DNA of 64,000 nt, taken from assembly GCF_022569295.1 (NCBI RefSeq), contig NZ_JAKFIA010000001.1, forward strand, positions 697,001 to 761,000, read 5' to 3'. Below are positions 8,242-16,713 of this stretch, piece by piece. A model generated the notes under the pieces. It searched no databases, had not been told where the DNA came from, and saw only the letters and a list, made by a program, of their open reading frames with translations. The first letter of the stretch is position 1, and every line of letters begins with the position of its first letter. The translations under genes were made by a program, and so were the position numbers. This stretch comes from Pedomonas mirosovicensis (GTDB lineage Bacteria > Pseudomonadota > Alphaproteobacteria > Sphingomonadales > Sphingomonadaceae).

Positions 8242-8881
8242 GTGACGTCATCCTATCTTAAATTTGCTGGTCTTGTGTCGTGTCTCGCGTTGGCATTGGC
8301 AGGCTGTTCCTCGGGCTCGTCCGGCGAGCTGCCTTCCGCCCAGTTCGTGTCGCCGGCCGAGGGGCCAGGGCCGGATTACATCATCGGCCCGATGGATTCG
8401 CTCAGCATCTTCGTGTGGCGCAATCCGGAGCTGTCCACCGGCGTGACCGTGCGGCCTGACGGGCGGATTACCGTGCCGCTCATCGACGACCTTCCGGCCA
8501 CCGGCAAGACGCCGACCCAGCTGGCCAAGGACATCGAGGAGCAGCTGAAGAATTACATTCAGAACCCGCTGGTCTCGATCATCGTCACCGGGTTCCAGGG
8601 GCCGTTCGCGCAGCAGGGTGCGCGTGGTGGGCGAGGCGGCCAACCCGCAGGCCATCCCGTACCGGGCGAACATGACCCTGCTTGATGTAATGATTGCGGT
8701 CGGCGGCTTGACCGACTACGCCTCGGGCAACCGGGCGCGCCTGGTTCGCTTCGACAAGGCGACCGGCAAGCAGAAAGAGTACGAGGTGAAGATCGAGAAC
8801 CTCATCAAGGACGGCGACACCTCGGCCAACGTGCGAATCGAGCCGGGCGACGTGATCATCATTCCTGAGGGCTTCTTCTGA
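8242..8881 (+). pseudogene. exopolysaccharide export lipoprotein (Wza/XrtA type), frameshifted
   Basis: A GTG at 8242 (RBS AAGGGGG) starts a lipoprotein signal VTSSYLKFAGLVSCLALALA with lipobox L-A-G-C, Cys22. The polysaccharide export domain follows (DYIIGPMDSLSIFVWRNPEL, RPDGRITVPLIDD) and then a SLBB-like part in another frame (VRVVGEAANPQAIPYRANMT, ending VRIEPGDVIIIPEGFF). The join is at GGG 8616-8618: removing one G gives a continuous 212-residue protein. The reading as given ends at 8685. The full protein would form the periplasmic/outer-membrane export channel working with the chain-length determinant encoded next. Sequencing error is the likely cause of the break. Confidence 0.85.
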
Positions 8882-9024
8882 TCCGGTCCTGATCCGGCGG
8901 GGTGGGCTGGCCGAGAGACGGCCGGCCCGTCGCGGCCGCCGGAAGGGCGGAATGAGGCGGAAGGCGGCAAGGTGGCGACGGGCGGCCTGCCGGCCCGGCC
9001 TGCGTACACAAGGCGTTTACGATC

Positions 9025-9054
9025 AGTGCATAGATTGGCAGTGCATAGATTGGC
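9025..9054 (+). repeat. perfect 15-bp tandem duplication
   Basis: The 15-base unit AGTGCATAGATTGGC is present twice, head to tail, about 100 bases upstream of the chain-length determinant start. It could be a duplicated operator or a recent slippage event. The rest of the 269-base gap (8882-9150) shows no gene. Confidence 0.8.
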
Positions 9055-9150
9055 GTAGGCGGTGCCGGCTTTTTCGGACCGTCGGGCACAACAGGCATAT
9101 TCGATTTCAGTGACAGGCGCAGGTGCCGGCGAAAGGCTGAGGAGTAGGCG

Positions 9151-10731
9151 ATGACGTCGATCTACGACCAGATCATGACGATACTTTACATGGTCTGGCG
9201 CAAACGGTGGTATGGCTTGGCGGCCATGTGGATCGTGTGCCTCGTCGGCTGGGGCATCGTCGCGGCCATTCCCAACCAGTATGAAGCCAGCGCGCGTGTC
9301 TTCGTTGACACCAACACGGTGCTGCCCAAGCTGGTCGGTACGGTGAACGCCAACATCTACCGGCAGGTGGACATCGTCCGCCGGACCCTCATCAGCCGTC
9401 CCAACCTGGAGAAGGTGATCCGCCGCTCCGACCTGGACCTGACGGTGCAGGACGAGGCCGGCATGGAGCGCCTCATCAACAACATGATGGAGAACATCGA
9501 GGTCAACCAGCAGGGCGGCGACCTGTTCACCCTTTCCTACACCTCCGGCAACCCGGATCTGACCGACGCCCAGAATGCGGCGGTGGCCAAGCGGGTGGTC
9601 ACCAACCTCATCAACATCTTCGTTGAGGGGAACATGGAGGGCAGCCGCGAAAGCTACAACGAGACGCGGCAGTTCATCGACCGGCAGATCCAGGAGTACG
9701 AGAAGCAGCTGGAGGAGGCCGAGGCGCGCCGGGCTGAATTCCAGCGCCAGTACATGGGCCTGCTGCCGGGGGATGTGAACTACAGCCAGCGGCTGGAATC
9801 GGTCCAGGGCAGCCTGCGGGACATCGACTTCAAGATCCAGCAGGCGCAAAGCGCCCGCCGGGCCCTGGCCTCGCAGCTGGCTTCCATTCCGGCGACCCTG
9901 CCGAACGCGGGCATGGCGCCCACGGGTGGCGCGCCCCGGTTCGACCCGTCCACGACGCTCGGCCGTATCGAGGTGCTGGAGCGCCAGATCACCGATTCGC
10001 TTGCCCGCGGCTACACGGAGAAGCACCCGGACATCGTCTCGGCCCGCCAGACCATCGCGCGGCTCAAGAAGCAGCACGAGGAAGAGGTGAAGGCGGCCGG
10101 CCAGTCCGGCGCTTCCGAGGAACGTGGCGTATCCAACCCGGTCTATGTGGATCTTCGCAGCCGCCTGTTCGACCGCGATGCCGAGATCGCGACCCTCCAG
10201 GCCCAGCGCGCGCAGGTCCAGCAGGAGCTGAACGCGCTGCAAAGCCGCGCCGAAACCCTGCCGGGCATCGAGGCCGAACGCGCCAAGCTCAACCGCGACT
10301 ACAGCGTGCTCAAGGCCAAGTATGAGGAGCTGCTGCGCTCCCGCGAGGAAACCCGCGTCGCCTCCGACCTTGAAAGCAAGACCGACAAGGTGCAGTTCCG
10401 CATCGTCGATCCGCCGCAGGTGCCTTCCAAGCCGGTGGCGCCCAACCGCCCGATGCTGCTGGCCGTGGTGCTGGCGGTCGGCCTGGCGGCGGGCGTCGGC
10501 CTGGCGTTCCTGATGAGCCAGATCCACACGGTCTACGTCACGGTCTCCAGCCTCAAGAACAGCTTCGCCAATATGTCGGTGCTCGGCGCGGTCAGCGCCA
10601 TCACCAACGAGCAGCAGCGCGCGCAGGAACGGCTCCGGCTTGGCGTCTTCGCCTTCTGCTGCATCGGCCTCGCCGGCGTCTTCGTGGCGCTGCTGGTGCT
10701 TGAGTTCAGCCGGCAGACGCCGGCCATCTAG
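9151..10731 (+). CDS. XrtA system polysaccharide chain-length determinant (Wzz/GumC-like)
   Basis: 526 residues, RBS GAGGAG before ATG 9151. An N-terminal cytoplasmic stretch and first membrane helix (RWYGLAAMWIVCLVGWGIVAA) precede a long periplasmic coiled coil (about residues 170-410, rich in Q, E and R). The second helix follows at about 430 (PMLLAVVLAVGLAAGVGLAF), and a final helix near 495-515. This is the Wzz/PCP layout; it controls polymer length and couples the export channel to the tyrosine kinase. Order in the locus is export lipoprotein, this gene, kinase, as usual for XrtA exopolysaccharide operons. Confidence 0.92.
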   Translation: MTSIYDQIMTILYMVWRKRWYGLAAMWIVCLVGWGIVAAIPNQYEASARVFVDTNTVLPKLVGTVNANIYRQVDIVRRTLISRPNLEKVIRRSDLDLTVQDEAGMERLINNMMENIEVNQQGGDLFTLSYTSGNPDLTDAQNAAVAKRVVTNLINIFVEGNMEGSRESYNETRQFIDRQIQEYEKQLEEAEARRAEFQRQYMGLLPGDVNYSQRLESVQGSLRDIDFKIQQAQSARRALASQLASIPATLPNAGMAPTGGAPRFDPSTTLGRIEVLERQITDSLARGYTEKHPDIVSARQTIARLKKQHEEEVKAAGQSGASEERGVSNPVYVDLRSRLFDRDAEIATLQAQRAQVQQELNALQSRAETLPGIEAERAKLNRDYSVLKAKYEELLRSREETRVASDLESKTDKVQFRIVDPPQVPSKPVAPNRPMLLAVVLAVGLAAGVGLAFLMSQIHTVYVTVSSLKNSFANMSVLGAVSAITNEQQRAQERLRLGVFAFCCIGLAGVFVALLVLEFSRQTPAI

Positions 10732-10769
10732 ACGCGCCGTTGCAACGCGGATTTGAAAGGCAAGACGGG

Positions 10770-11759
10770 ATGAGTGACGAAACCCCCAAGACGAGCCGCC
10801 GCGACGAAGGCGTCTCCCTTCTGGAGCGGGCCGCCCGGCGTCTGGAAAAGGCGCAGGCCGCGCAAGGCGCGACCACGGCCATACCGCTGGAGACCGTGCC
10901 TGCTGGGTCCGCGGGCGCAGCGCCGGTAATGGAAATGCCCGCGCCGCCGGCCGCAGCAACCGCCGCTCCGGCGGCGCGGCCCACCGCGCGCCGCACGTCC
11001 GGCCGCCAGAGCCGTCGGGGCGAGATCGACCTGCAATCCCTGCGGGAAGCCGGGTTCGTGGTGCCGGACAGCCCCTCCACGCTCACGGCGGAGGAATTCC
11101 GCCTCGTCAAGCGGCAGCTGCTGCTCAACGCCTTCGCCAAGGGCGAGGCGGCGATCAAGAACGGCAACCTCATCCTGGTGTGCTCGGCCCAGCCCAACGA
11201 GGGCAAGACCTTCTGCGCCATCAACCTGGCGCTCTCCATCGCCTCCGAGCGGGACGTGACCGTGCTGCTGGTGGACGCGGATTTCGCCAAGCCCGAGGTG
11301 CTCTCCACCCTGGGACTGGAAGGCGGCAAGGGCCTGATCGACGTGATCGCCGATCCGAACATCGACCTGGCCGACTGCCTCATTCGCACCAATATCGAGA
11401 ACCTGTCGGTGCTGCCGGCGGGGCGCCAGCACCACCTCACCACCGAGCTGCTGGCATCCGAGCGCATGGGCGCGATGATCGAAGAGATCGCCCAGCGTTA
11501 CCGCGACCGCATCATCATTTTCGACTCGCCCCCGGCGCTGGCATCGTCAGCCGCGGGCGTGCTGGCCCTGCATGTGGGCCAGACCATGTTCGTCGTCGAG
11601 GCCGAGCGCACCCGTGAGCAGCAGTTGCGCGAGGGGCTGGCAATGGTTTCGGCGTGCGAGCACACGCATCTGTTGTTGAACAAGACCCGCTTCAGCGCGT
11701 CGGGCCGCCGGTTCGGCGCCTACTACGGGTATGGGTACGGTTACACGTACGGCTCCTGA
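10770..11759 (+). CDS. tyrosine autokinase, XrtA exopolysaccharide system
   Basis: 329 residues from ATG 10770; an upstream in-frame start at 10740 is less likely because it lacks a clear RBS. A proline/alanine-rich N-terminus precedes a BY-kinase domain: Walker A SAQPNEGKTFCAINLA, Walker A' VLLVDADFAKPE and Walker B RIIIFDSPPAL. The C-terminus is a tyrosine cluster (YYGYGYGYTYGS, six Tyr), the usual autophosphorylation tail. Together with the chain-length determinant it forms a cytoplasmic ATPase/kinase controlling polymerisation and export. Domain order and context make the call firm. Confidence 0.92.
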   Translation: MSDETPKTSRRDEGVSLLERAARRLEKAQAAQGATTAIPLETVPAGSAGAAPVMEMPAPPAAATAAPAARPTARRTSGRQSRRGEIDLQSLREAGFVVPDSPSTLTAEEFRLVKRQLLLNAFAKGEAAIKNGNLILVCSAQPNEGKTFCAINLALSIASERDVTVLLVDADFAKPEVLSTLGLEGGKGLIDVIADPNIDLADCLIRTNIENLSVLPAGRQHHLTTELLASERMGAMIEEIAQRYRDRIIIFDSPPALASSAAGVLALHVGQTMFVVEAERTREQQLREGLAMVSACEHTHLLLNKTRFSASGRRFGAYYGYGYGYTYGS

Positions 11760-11812
11760 CCGTACAGATCAGGGGGGCAGGGAATGGTAGCTGCACAGGG
11801 GGGAACGGATAC

Positions 11813-13504
11813 GTGCGCGGTGTGCATGGGTTCCAGCGTCTGGTGTTTCGGCGTCAGGGGTTCCGGCGTCGTTGGGTGAGCGTGACGACGGGTTTATTGG
11901 CATCGGTTTCGGCTGTGGCCTTGCCGTCCGGGGCGCGGGCCGACGTTCAGGTGACGCCCCGCGTGGAGTTGCGGCAAAGCTTCGGCGATACGACCTACAA
12001 CGACTTTCAGGTGTTGACGGCGGTGGTGCCGGGCATGCACGTGGTGGCGGATACCAAGCGCCTCAAGGGGCAGCTCGATTACGAGTTCTCGCGCCGCTTC
12101 GCCTGGAGCGGAACCCTCTACGACAAGGGTCAGCACCGGCTGAACGCCAACGGCCAGGCCACGATCATCCGCGACCTGCTCAATCTGAACGCGGGCGGCG
12201 TGGTCACCCAGACCTTCCGCGACTGGCGCGGGCCGCTTTCCACCGGGCCGGAGCAGAACAACCCGAACCAGTCCACGGTGTCATCCTTCTACGTGCAGCC
12301 CACGCTGCAGGAGGAGATCGGCACCATCGCCGTGTTCGATGCCTTCTATCGCTTCAGCTACAACGACGTGAACAACGCTGGCCGCCTGTTCCAGGCGGGC
12401 GAGGAGGCGCCGCCGGGCACGGCCTTCAGCCTGGCTCCGGCCTCCGATTCCGTCTCGCAGGACGTGCAGGTGGCGTTGTCCAACAGGACCAACCGCAACT
12501 CGCGCCTGGGCTGGACCCTGCGGGGCAACTACACCGCCGATGATCGCGATGATCTGAATGAGGAGCTGCGGATCAAATCGGGCGTCCTTGACCTCAGCTA
12601 TTCGGTGACGCGCAAGCTCGCCTTGCTCGGCAGCGTCGGCTACGAGGACATCACCGACGAGCAGGACAACCTGCTGGTGGACCCGGAGACCGGCTTCCCC
12701 ATCCTCGATGACGAGGGCCGCCTGCAGGTGGACCCCGATCAGCCGCGCCAGATGGTGATGGATCGCTCGGGCATGACCTGGGATGTGGGCGTGCGCCTGA
12801 CGCCGTCCCGCCGCACCCAACTCACCCTGCGTGGCGGTCGCCAGTATGGCGGCACCGTCATCAATGGCGATCTCTCCTACCAGATCCGCAACGGCATCAC
12901 GCTCGTCGCCCAGTATTCGGAATCGCTCAACACCTTCGGGCGGCTGTTCAGCGGCCAGCTGGCGGGGCAGCCCTTCTCCTTCATGGTGGGCAACAACTAT
13001 CGCCTCGGGCCCGGTTTCATCATGGTGCCGACAGAGTTCGGCCTGCTGCCGGTGCCGGGCATCGTCACCAACGCTACCTTCAAGTCCCGCCTCGGCCAGC
13101 TGCGACTGAACTACACGACGGAGCGGACCAACGCGAACATTGCTGCCTATTACGACCGTCGGAACTATCTGAACCTTGGTCAGGCCGTCAGCCCGGACAC
13201 GCCGGTGGCGGAGAACACCCTGGCGGGCCGCAGCGACGTGACCTGGGGTGTGACGGCCGGCCTGTCGCGCCAGCTGTCGGGCAGCCAGTCCATCAGCGGC
13301 AACCTGTATTACAGCAACCTGAAGTACGCCCTGTCGCGCGAGCGCCGGGATAGTGTGTTTGGCGGATCGATCAGCTACAACTGGAAGCTGATGGAGAACC
13401 TGCAGGCCTCGGCAATGTTCAACAGCCTGCATCGTTCTTCAAAGGGTTTTGGATCGAGCCAGCACAGCAACACCCTGACGTTGACGTTGCGGGCAACTTT
13501 CTAG
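11813..13504 (+). CDS. PEP-CTERM/XrtA system-associated outer membrane beta-barrel protein
   Basis: A GTG at 11813, nine bases after AGGGGGG, is preferred; the frame opens earlier at 11654 but would overlap the kinase. The product is 563 residues with a basic N-terminus, a hydrophobic stretch (VTTGLLASVSAVALPSGARA) and a cleavage site before DVQVTPRVELRQ. The mature part alternates short amphipathic strands and ends in an aromatic-rich barrel signature (NTLTLTLRATF, terminal Phe). This matches the TIGR03016-type outer-membrane proteins of exosortase systems, probably an export or assembly porin for the polysaccharide. Confidence 0.88.
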   Translation: MRGVHGFQRLVFRRQGFRRRWVSVTTGLLASVSAVALPSGARADVQVTPRVELRQSFGDTTYNDFQVLTAVVPGMHVVADTKRLKGQLDYEFSRRFAWSGTLYDKGQHRLNANGQATIIRDLLNLNAGGVVTQTFRDWRGPLSTGPEQNNPNQSTVSSFYVQPTLQEEIGTIAVFDAFYRFSYNDVNNAGRLFQAGEEAPPGTAFSLAPASDSVSQDVQVALSNRTNRNSRLGWTLRGNYTADDRDDLNEELRIKSGVLDLSYSVTRKLALLGSVGYEDITDEQDNLLVDPETGFPILDDEGRLQVDPDQPRQMVMDRSGMTWDVGVRLTPSRRTQLTLRGGRQYGGTVINGDLSYQIRNGITLVAQYSESLNTFGRLFSGQLAGQPFSFMVGNNYRLGPGFIMVPTEFGLLPVPGIVTNATFKSRLGQLRLNYTTERTNANIAAYYDRRNYLNLGQAVSPDTPVAENTLAGRSDVTWGVTAGLSRQLSGSQSISGNLYYSNLKYALSRERRDSVFGGSISYNWKLMENLQASAMFNSLHRSSKGFGSSQHSNTLTLTLRATF

Positions 13505-13505
13505 G

Positions 13506-13550
13506 GCACTGCGCGAGAAAGCGGCGCCGGTTCTTCGCGGAACGCAGTGC
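13506..13550. terminator. long imperfect hairpin after the outer-membrane protein gene
   Basis: GCACTGCG (13506-13513) pairs with CGCAGTGC (13543-13550), and inner GAGAA/TTCTTC bases extend the stem. No T-run follows, so it may stabilise the upstream mRNA or attenuate read-through rather than act as a full terminator. Confidence 0.35.
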
Positions 13551-13638
13551 GATCGGAGACGAAGATCAGGGCCGGGCGCGGTTCCGCCGAACGGCGTCCT
13601 GTCCTGTGCAAGGCATTAAACGCGGGAGGAAGCGCGCC

Positions 13639-14733
13639 ATGTACATGGAGTTTTACAAGCTGAACGGCCGCCCGTTCCAGCTCACCCCCGACCCGCGCTT
13701 CTATTTCGATACGCGGACCCACAAGAAGGCGATGGCCTACCTCACCTACGGCATCAACCAGGGGGAGGGGTTCATCATCATCACCGGGGACATCGGCGCG
13801 GGCAAAACCACGCTGGTTGGCCACCTGTTCGATGCGCTGGACAAGACCCGCTTCCTGCTTGCCAAGATCGTCAGCACCCAGCTGGATGCGGACAACACGC
13901 TGAAGATGGTGGCCAACGCCTTCGGCATCGGCACCGACGGGCTGGAGAAGTCGGCCATCCTTCACCGCATCGAGGACTTCCTGCGCTCCCAGCACCGCGA
14001 GGGGCGGCGGGTGCTGCTCATCGTCGATGAGGTGCAGAACCTGCCGGTCTCGGCGCTGGAGGAGTTGCGGATGCTCTCCAACTTCCAGGAGGGCAACCGG
14101 GCCTTGCTCCAGATCTTCCTGCTCGGCCAGCCGGAGTTCCGCGACAAGCTGGCCCTCTCGCCCGAGCTGGAGCAGCTGCGTCAGCGCGTGATCGCCACCC
14201 ACCACCTGGAGCCGATGCAGGAGGAGGAGGTGCCGGGCTACGTCTACCACCGCCTCAAGCTGTGCGGCTGGCAGAACGACCCCATGTTCACACCCGAGGC
14301 CTTCTCCTTGATGTTCGAATATTCGGGCGGCGTGCCGCGGCGGCTCAACAACCTGTGCTCGCGCGTGCTGCTGTTCGGCGCGCTCGAGGAGCTGCACGAG
14401 ATCGACGAGAAGGTGGTGCGCGAGGTCATCGACGATCTCAAGAAGGACCAGACCCCCACCACCGGCCCCAAGCACATCTCGCAGGTGGATACGGTGTCGG
14501 GCGTCGGCCCCATGCGCTCCAACATTCCGCCCAAGGTGCGGGCGGAACTGGCCGCGGCGGCCTCCGAGGTCTATCTGAACGGTGCGGAGGCTCATATCCT
14601 GCGGCGGCTGGAGGTGCTGGAGCGCTATGTGCGCCAGCACGACCGGACAATCCGGCAGATGTTGGATATTCTCTCCGAATGGGCGGAGAATGCCTCCGAC
14701 AGCTACTCAAAGACCGGAACCGATGCCCAGTAA
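13639..14733 (+). CDS. XrtA/PEP-CTERM system-associated AAA ATPase
   Basis: 364 residues from ATG 13639 (GGAGGAA upstream; an in-frame ATG two codons later is also possible). It begins MEFYKLNGRPFQLTPDPRFY, typical of ExeA/GspA-like ATPases of XrtA loci. Walker A is GDIGAGKTTL near residue 50, Walker B VLLIVDEVQNL near 125, a sensor region IFLLGQPEF and an arginine-rich SGGVPRRLNNLCSR near 235. The C-terminal part is helical and acidic. It probably energises or regulates assembly of the export machine at the inner membrane. It overlaps the deacetylase gene by 11 bases. Confidence 0.9.
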   Translation: MYMEFYKLNGRPFQLTPDPRFYFDTRTHKKAMAYLTYGINQGEGFIIITGDIGAGKTTLVGHLFDALDKTRFLLAKIVSTQLDADNTLKMVANAFGIGTDGLEKSAILHRIEDFLRSQHREGRRVLLIVDEVQNLPVSALEELRMLSNFQEGNRALLQIFLLGQPEFRDKLALSPELEQLRQRVIATHHLEPMQEEEVPGYVYHRLKLCGWQNDPMFTPEAFSLMFEYSGGVPRRLNNLCSRVLLFGALEELHEIDEKVVREVIDDLKKDQTPTTGPKHISQVDTVSGVGPMRSNIPPKVRAELAAAASEVYLNGAEAHILRRLEVLERYVRQHDRTIRQMLDILSEWAENASDSYSKTGTDAQ

Positions 14734-15670
14734 CGTTTCAACCAACGCTTTCGACGCTCCGGCGACCCCCGAGGAGAACGGCTCCGCGTTCCGCGCCGCA
14801 CGGGCGGACGGCGCGCGCCTCCGCAACGCCATGACCGTGGACGTGGAGGAGTATTTCCAGGTGGGCGCGTTCGAGCGCTGCATCCGGCGCGAGGACTGGG
14901 AGAGCTACGCCAGCCGGGTGGACACCAACACCCGCCGCGTGCTCGACCTGTTCGCCGAGAAGGGCATCCGCGCCACCTTCTTCACGCTGGGATGGGTGGC
15001 AGAGCGCCAGCCGCAGCTGATCCGCCGCATCGTGGAGGGCGGGCACGAGCTGGCCTCCCACGGCTACGCCCACGACCGGGTGACGAGCTTTGATGCGCGC
15101 GGCTTCCGGGCGGACCTAGAGCGCTCCAAGAAGCTGCTGGAGGATGCGGGCGGCGTTGCCGTGCGCGGTTATCGCGCGCCCAGCTTCTCCATCGGCAAGC
15201 GCAACGCCTGGGCGCTCGAGGTGCTGGCGGAGCTGGGCTATGCCTACTCCTCCTCCGTTGCGCCCATTCGGCACGATCATTACGGCTGGCCGGAAGCGCC
15301 CCGCTTTGCCTACCAGCCGTTCAAGCAGTTCCCGCTCATCGAGGTGCCCATCACCACCGTGCCGGTGGCCGGGCGCACGCTCTCCTTCGGCGGCGGCTTC
15401 TTCCGCCTGCTGCCCTATGGCGTCGCCCGCTGGGCCGTCGCCAAGGTGAACCGGGAGGAGGGGCAGCCGGCGGTGTTCTATTTCCACCCGTGGGAAGTGG
15501 ACCCGGAGCAGCCGCGCATTGCGGATGCGCCCTTGCGCTCCCGCTTCCGGCACTACACCAACCTCAAGCGCATGTACGCCAAGCTTGATCGCCTGACCGA
15601 CGACTTCGCGTGGGACCGGATGGACGCCCTGTTCCTGCCCCAGGCTTCGTCCCTCCCGGCGGCGGAGTAG
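14723..15670 (+). CDS. XrtA system polysaccharide deacetylase
   Basis: 315 residues. ATG 14723 overlaps the ATPase end by 11 bases; an internal ATG before TVDVEEYFQ is an alternative. NodB-homology motifs are visible: MTVDVEEYFQV (catalytic Asp), HELASHGYAHD (metal-binding H-x3-H), RGYRAPSFSIG and the C-terminal YFHPWEVDPEQPR that marks the XrtA-associated subfamily. No signal peptide is seen. It would remove acetyl groups from hexosamine units of the polysaccharide or its precursor. It lies 3 bases upstream of the FemAB gene, so translation is probably coupled. Confidence 0.92.
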   Translation: MPSNVSTNAFDAPATPEENGSAFRAARADGARLRNAMTVDVEEYFQVGAFERCIRREDWESYASRVDTNTRRVLDLFAEKGIRATFFTLGWVAERQPQLIRRIVEGGHELASHGYAHDRVTSFDARGFRADLERSKKLLEDAGGVAVRGYRAPSFSIGKRNAWALEVLAELGYAYSSSVAPIRHDHYGWPEAPRFAYQPFKQFPLIEVPITTVPVAGRTLSFGGGFFRLLPYGVARWAVAKVNREEGQPAVFYFHPWEVDPEQPRIADAPLRSRFRHYTNLKRMYAKLDRLTDDFAWDRMDALFLPQASSLPAAE

Positions 15671-15673
15671 GCG

Positions 15674-16711
15674 ATGGTGCAGGTTGACCTGATCGACGTA
15701 CGCAGCGGCCGGGACGCCGAGGGCTGGAACGCCTATGTGCGGGCGCACCCCAGCGGCACGCCGTTCCACCTCACCCACTGGGCGCAGGCCATCAACGATG
15801 CCTACGGCTATGAGACGCCTTACCTGCGCGCCCGGCGCGGGCAGGAGGTGGTGGGCGTGCTGCCGCTCACCCACGTGCGCTCGGCTTTGTTCGGCAAGTC
15901 GCTCATCTCCAACGCCTTCGCGGTCTATGGCGGCCCGCTGGCGGACGATGCGGAGGCCCACGCGGCGCTCGACGCCGAGGCGTGGGTGCTGGCGCAGAAG
16001 TTCGGCGTGCCTGCGCTCGAGTATCGCAATCAGGAGCGCTTGCGCCCCGATTGGGCGGCCAAGGCGGAGACCTACGTCACCTTCCGCCGCCCGCTGGCGG
16101 TGAGCGAGGATGACAACCTGAAGGCCATTCCCCGCAAGCAGCGGGCGGAGGTGCGCCGCAGCCTGGGCTTCGACCTGGAAACCCTGATCGACCGGAACGT
16201 GGACCGGCACTTCGCCGTCTATGCCGAAAGCGTGCGGAACCTGGGCACGCCGGTGTTCCCCAAGCGCTGGTTCGCGGCGCTCCTCAACGCCTATGGGCCG
16301 GACGCGGACATCCTCACCGTCGCCAGGGACGGCAAGCCGCTCTCCTCCGTGCTGTCGCTTTACTTCAACGGCGAGGTTGCGCCCTACTACGGCGGCGGCG
16401 TTGAGGCGGCGCGCACCTGGCGGGCCAACGACCACATGTACTGGAAGCTGATGCTCCACGCGGTGGAGCGGGGCTGCGACCGCTTCGATTTCGGCCGCTC
16501 CAAGGTCGGCACCGGCGCCTTTTCGTTCAAGAAGAACTGGGGGTTCGAGCCGACGCCGCTCGTCTATGAGTACCGGCTGGCGGATGGGCACGCCATGCCC
16601 GACCTCAACCCGCTCAACCCCAAGTACAAGCTGATGACCGAAGTGTGGAGCCGCCTGCCATTGCCGGTTGCCAACACGCTTGGCCCCCTGATTGCGCGAG
16701 GTCTGGCCTGA
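15674..16711 (+). CDS. FemAB family XrtA/PEP-CTERM system-associated protein
   Basis: 345 residues with a GNAT-like double fold: an N-terminal SGTPFHLTHWAQAI segment, YLRARRGQEVVGVLPLTHVR, then a second half with KAIPRKQRAEVRRSLG and the conserved DHMYWKLMLHAVERGCDRFDFGRSK region. FemAB proteins transfer amino acids from aminoacyl-tRNA to cell-wall precursors. The XrtA-associated branch is found only with exosortase loci and its donor and acceptor are unknown. Tight spacing (3 bases each side) places it in the deacetylase-FemAB-glycosyltransferase-xrtA operon. Confidence 0.9.
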   Translation: MVQVDLIDVRSGRDAEGWNAYVRAHPSGTPFHLTHWAQAINDAYGYETPYLRARRGQEVVGVLPLTHVRSALFGKSLISNAFAVYGGPLADDAEAHAALDAEAWVLAQKFGVPALEYRNQERLRPDWAAKAETYVTFRRPLAVSEDDNLKAIPRKQRAEVRRSLGFDLETLIDRNVDRHFAVYAESVRNLGTPVFPKRWFAALLNAYGPDADILTVARDGKPLSSVLSLYFNGEVAPYYGGGVEAARTWRANDHMYWKLMLHAVERGCDRFDFGRSKVGTGAFSFKKNWGFEPTPLVYEYRLADGHAMPDLNPLNPKYKLMTEVWSRLPLPVANTLGPLIARGLA

Positions 16712-16713
16712 CG

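Noticed and set aside
9051-9066. Sigma-54-like TGGCGTAGGCGGTGCC before the chain-length determinant
   Set aside because: GG/GC spacing is right but both the -24 and -12 blocks match poorly; kept out of the feature list.
8716-10959. A 747-codon open frame on the minus strand across the chain-length and kinase genes
   Set aside because: It is an antisense shadow of two well-supported genes in GC-rich DNA, with low-complexity His/Arg/Gly-rich translation and no family features.
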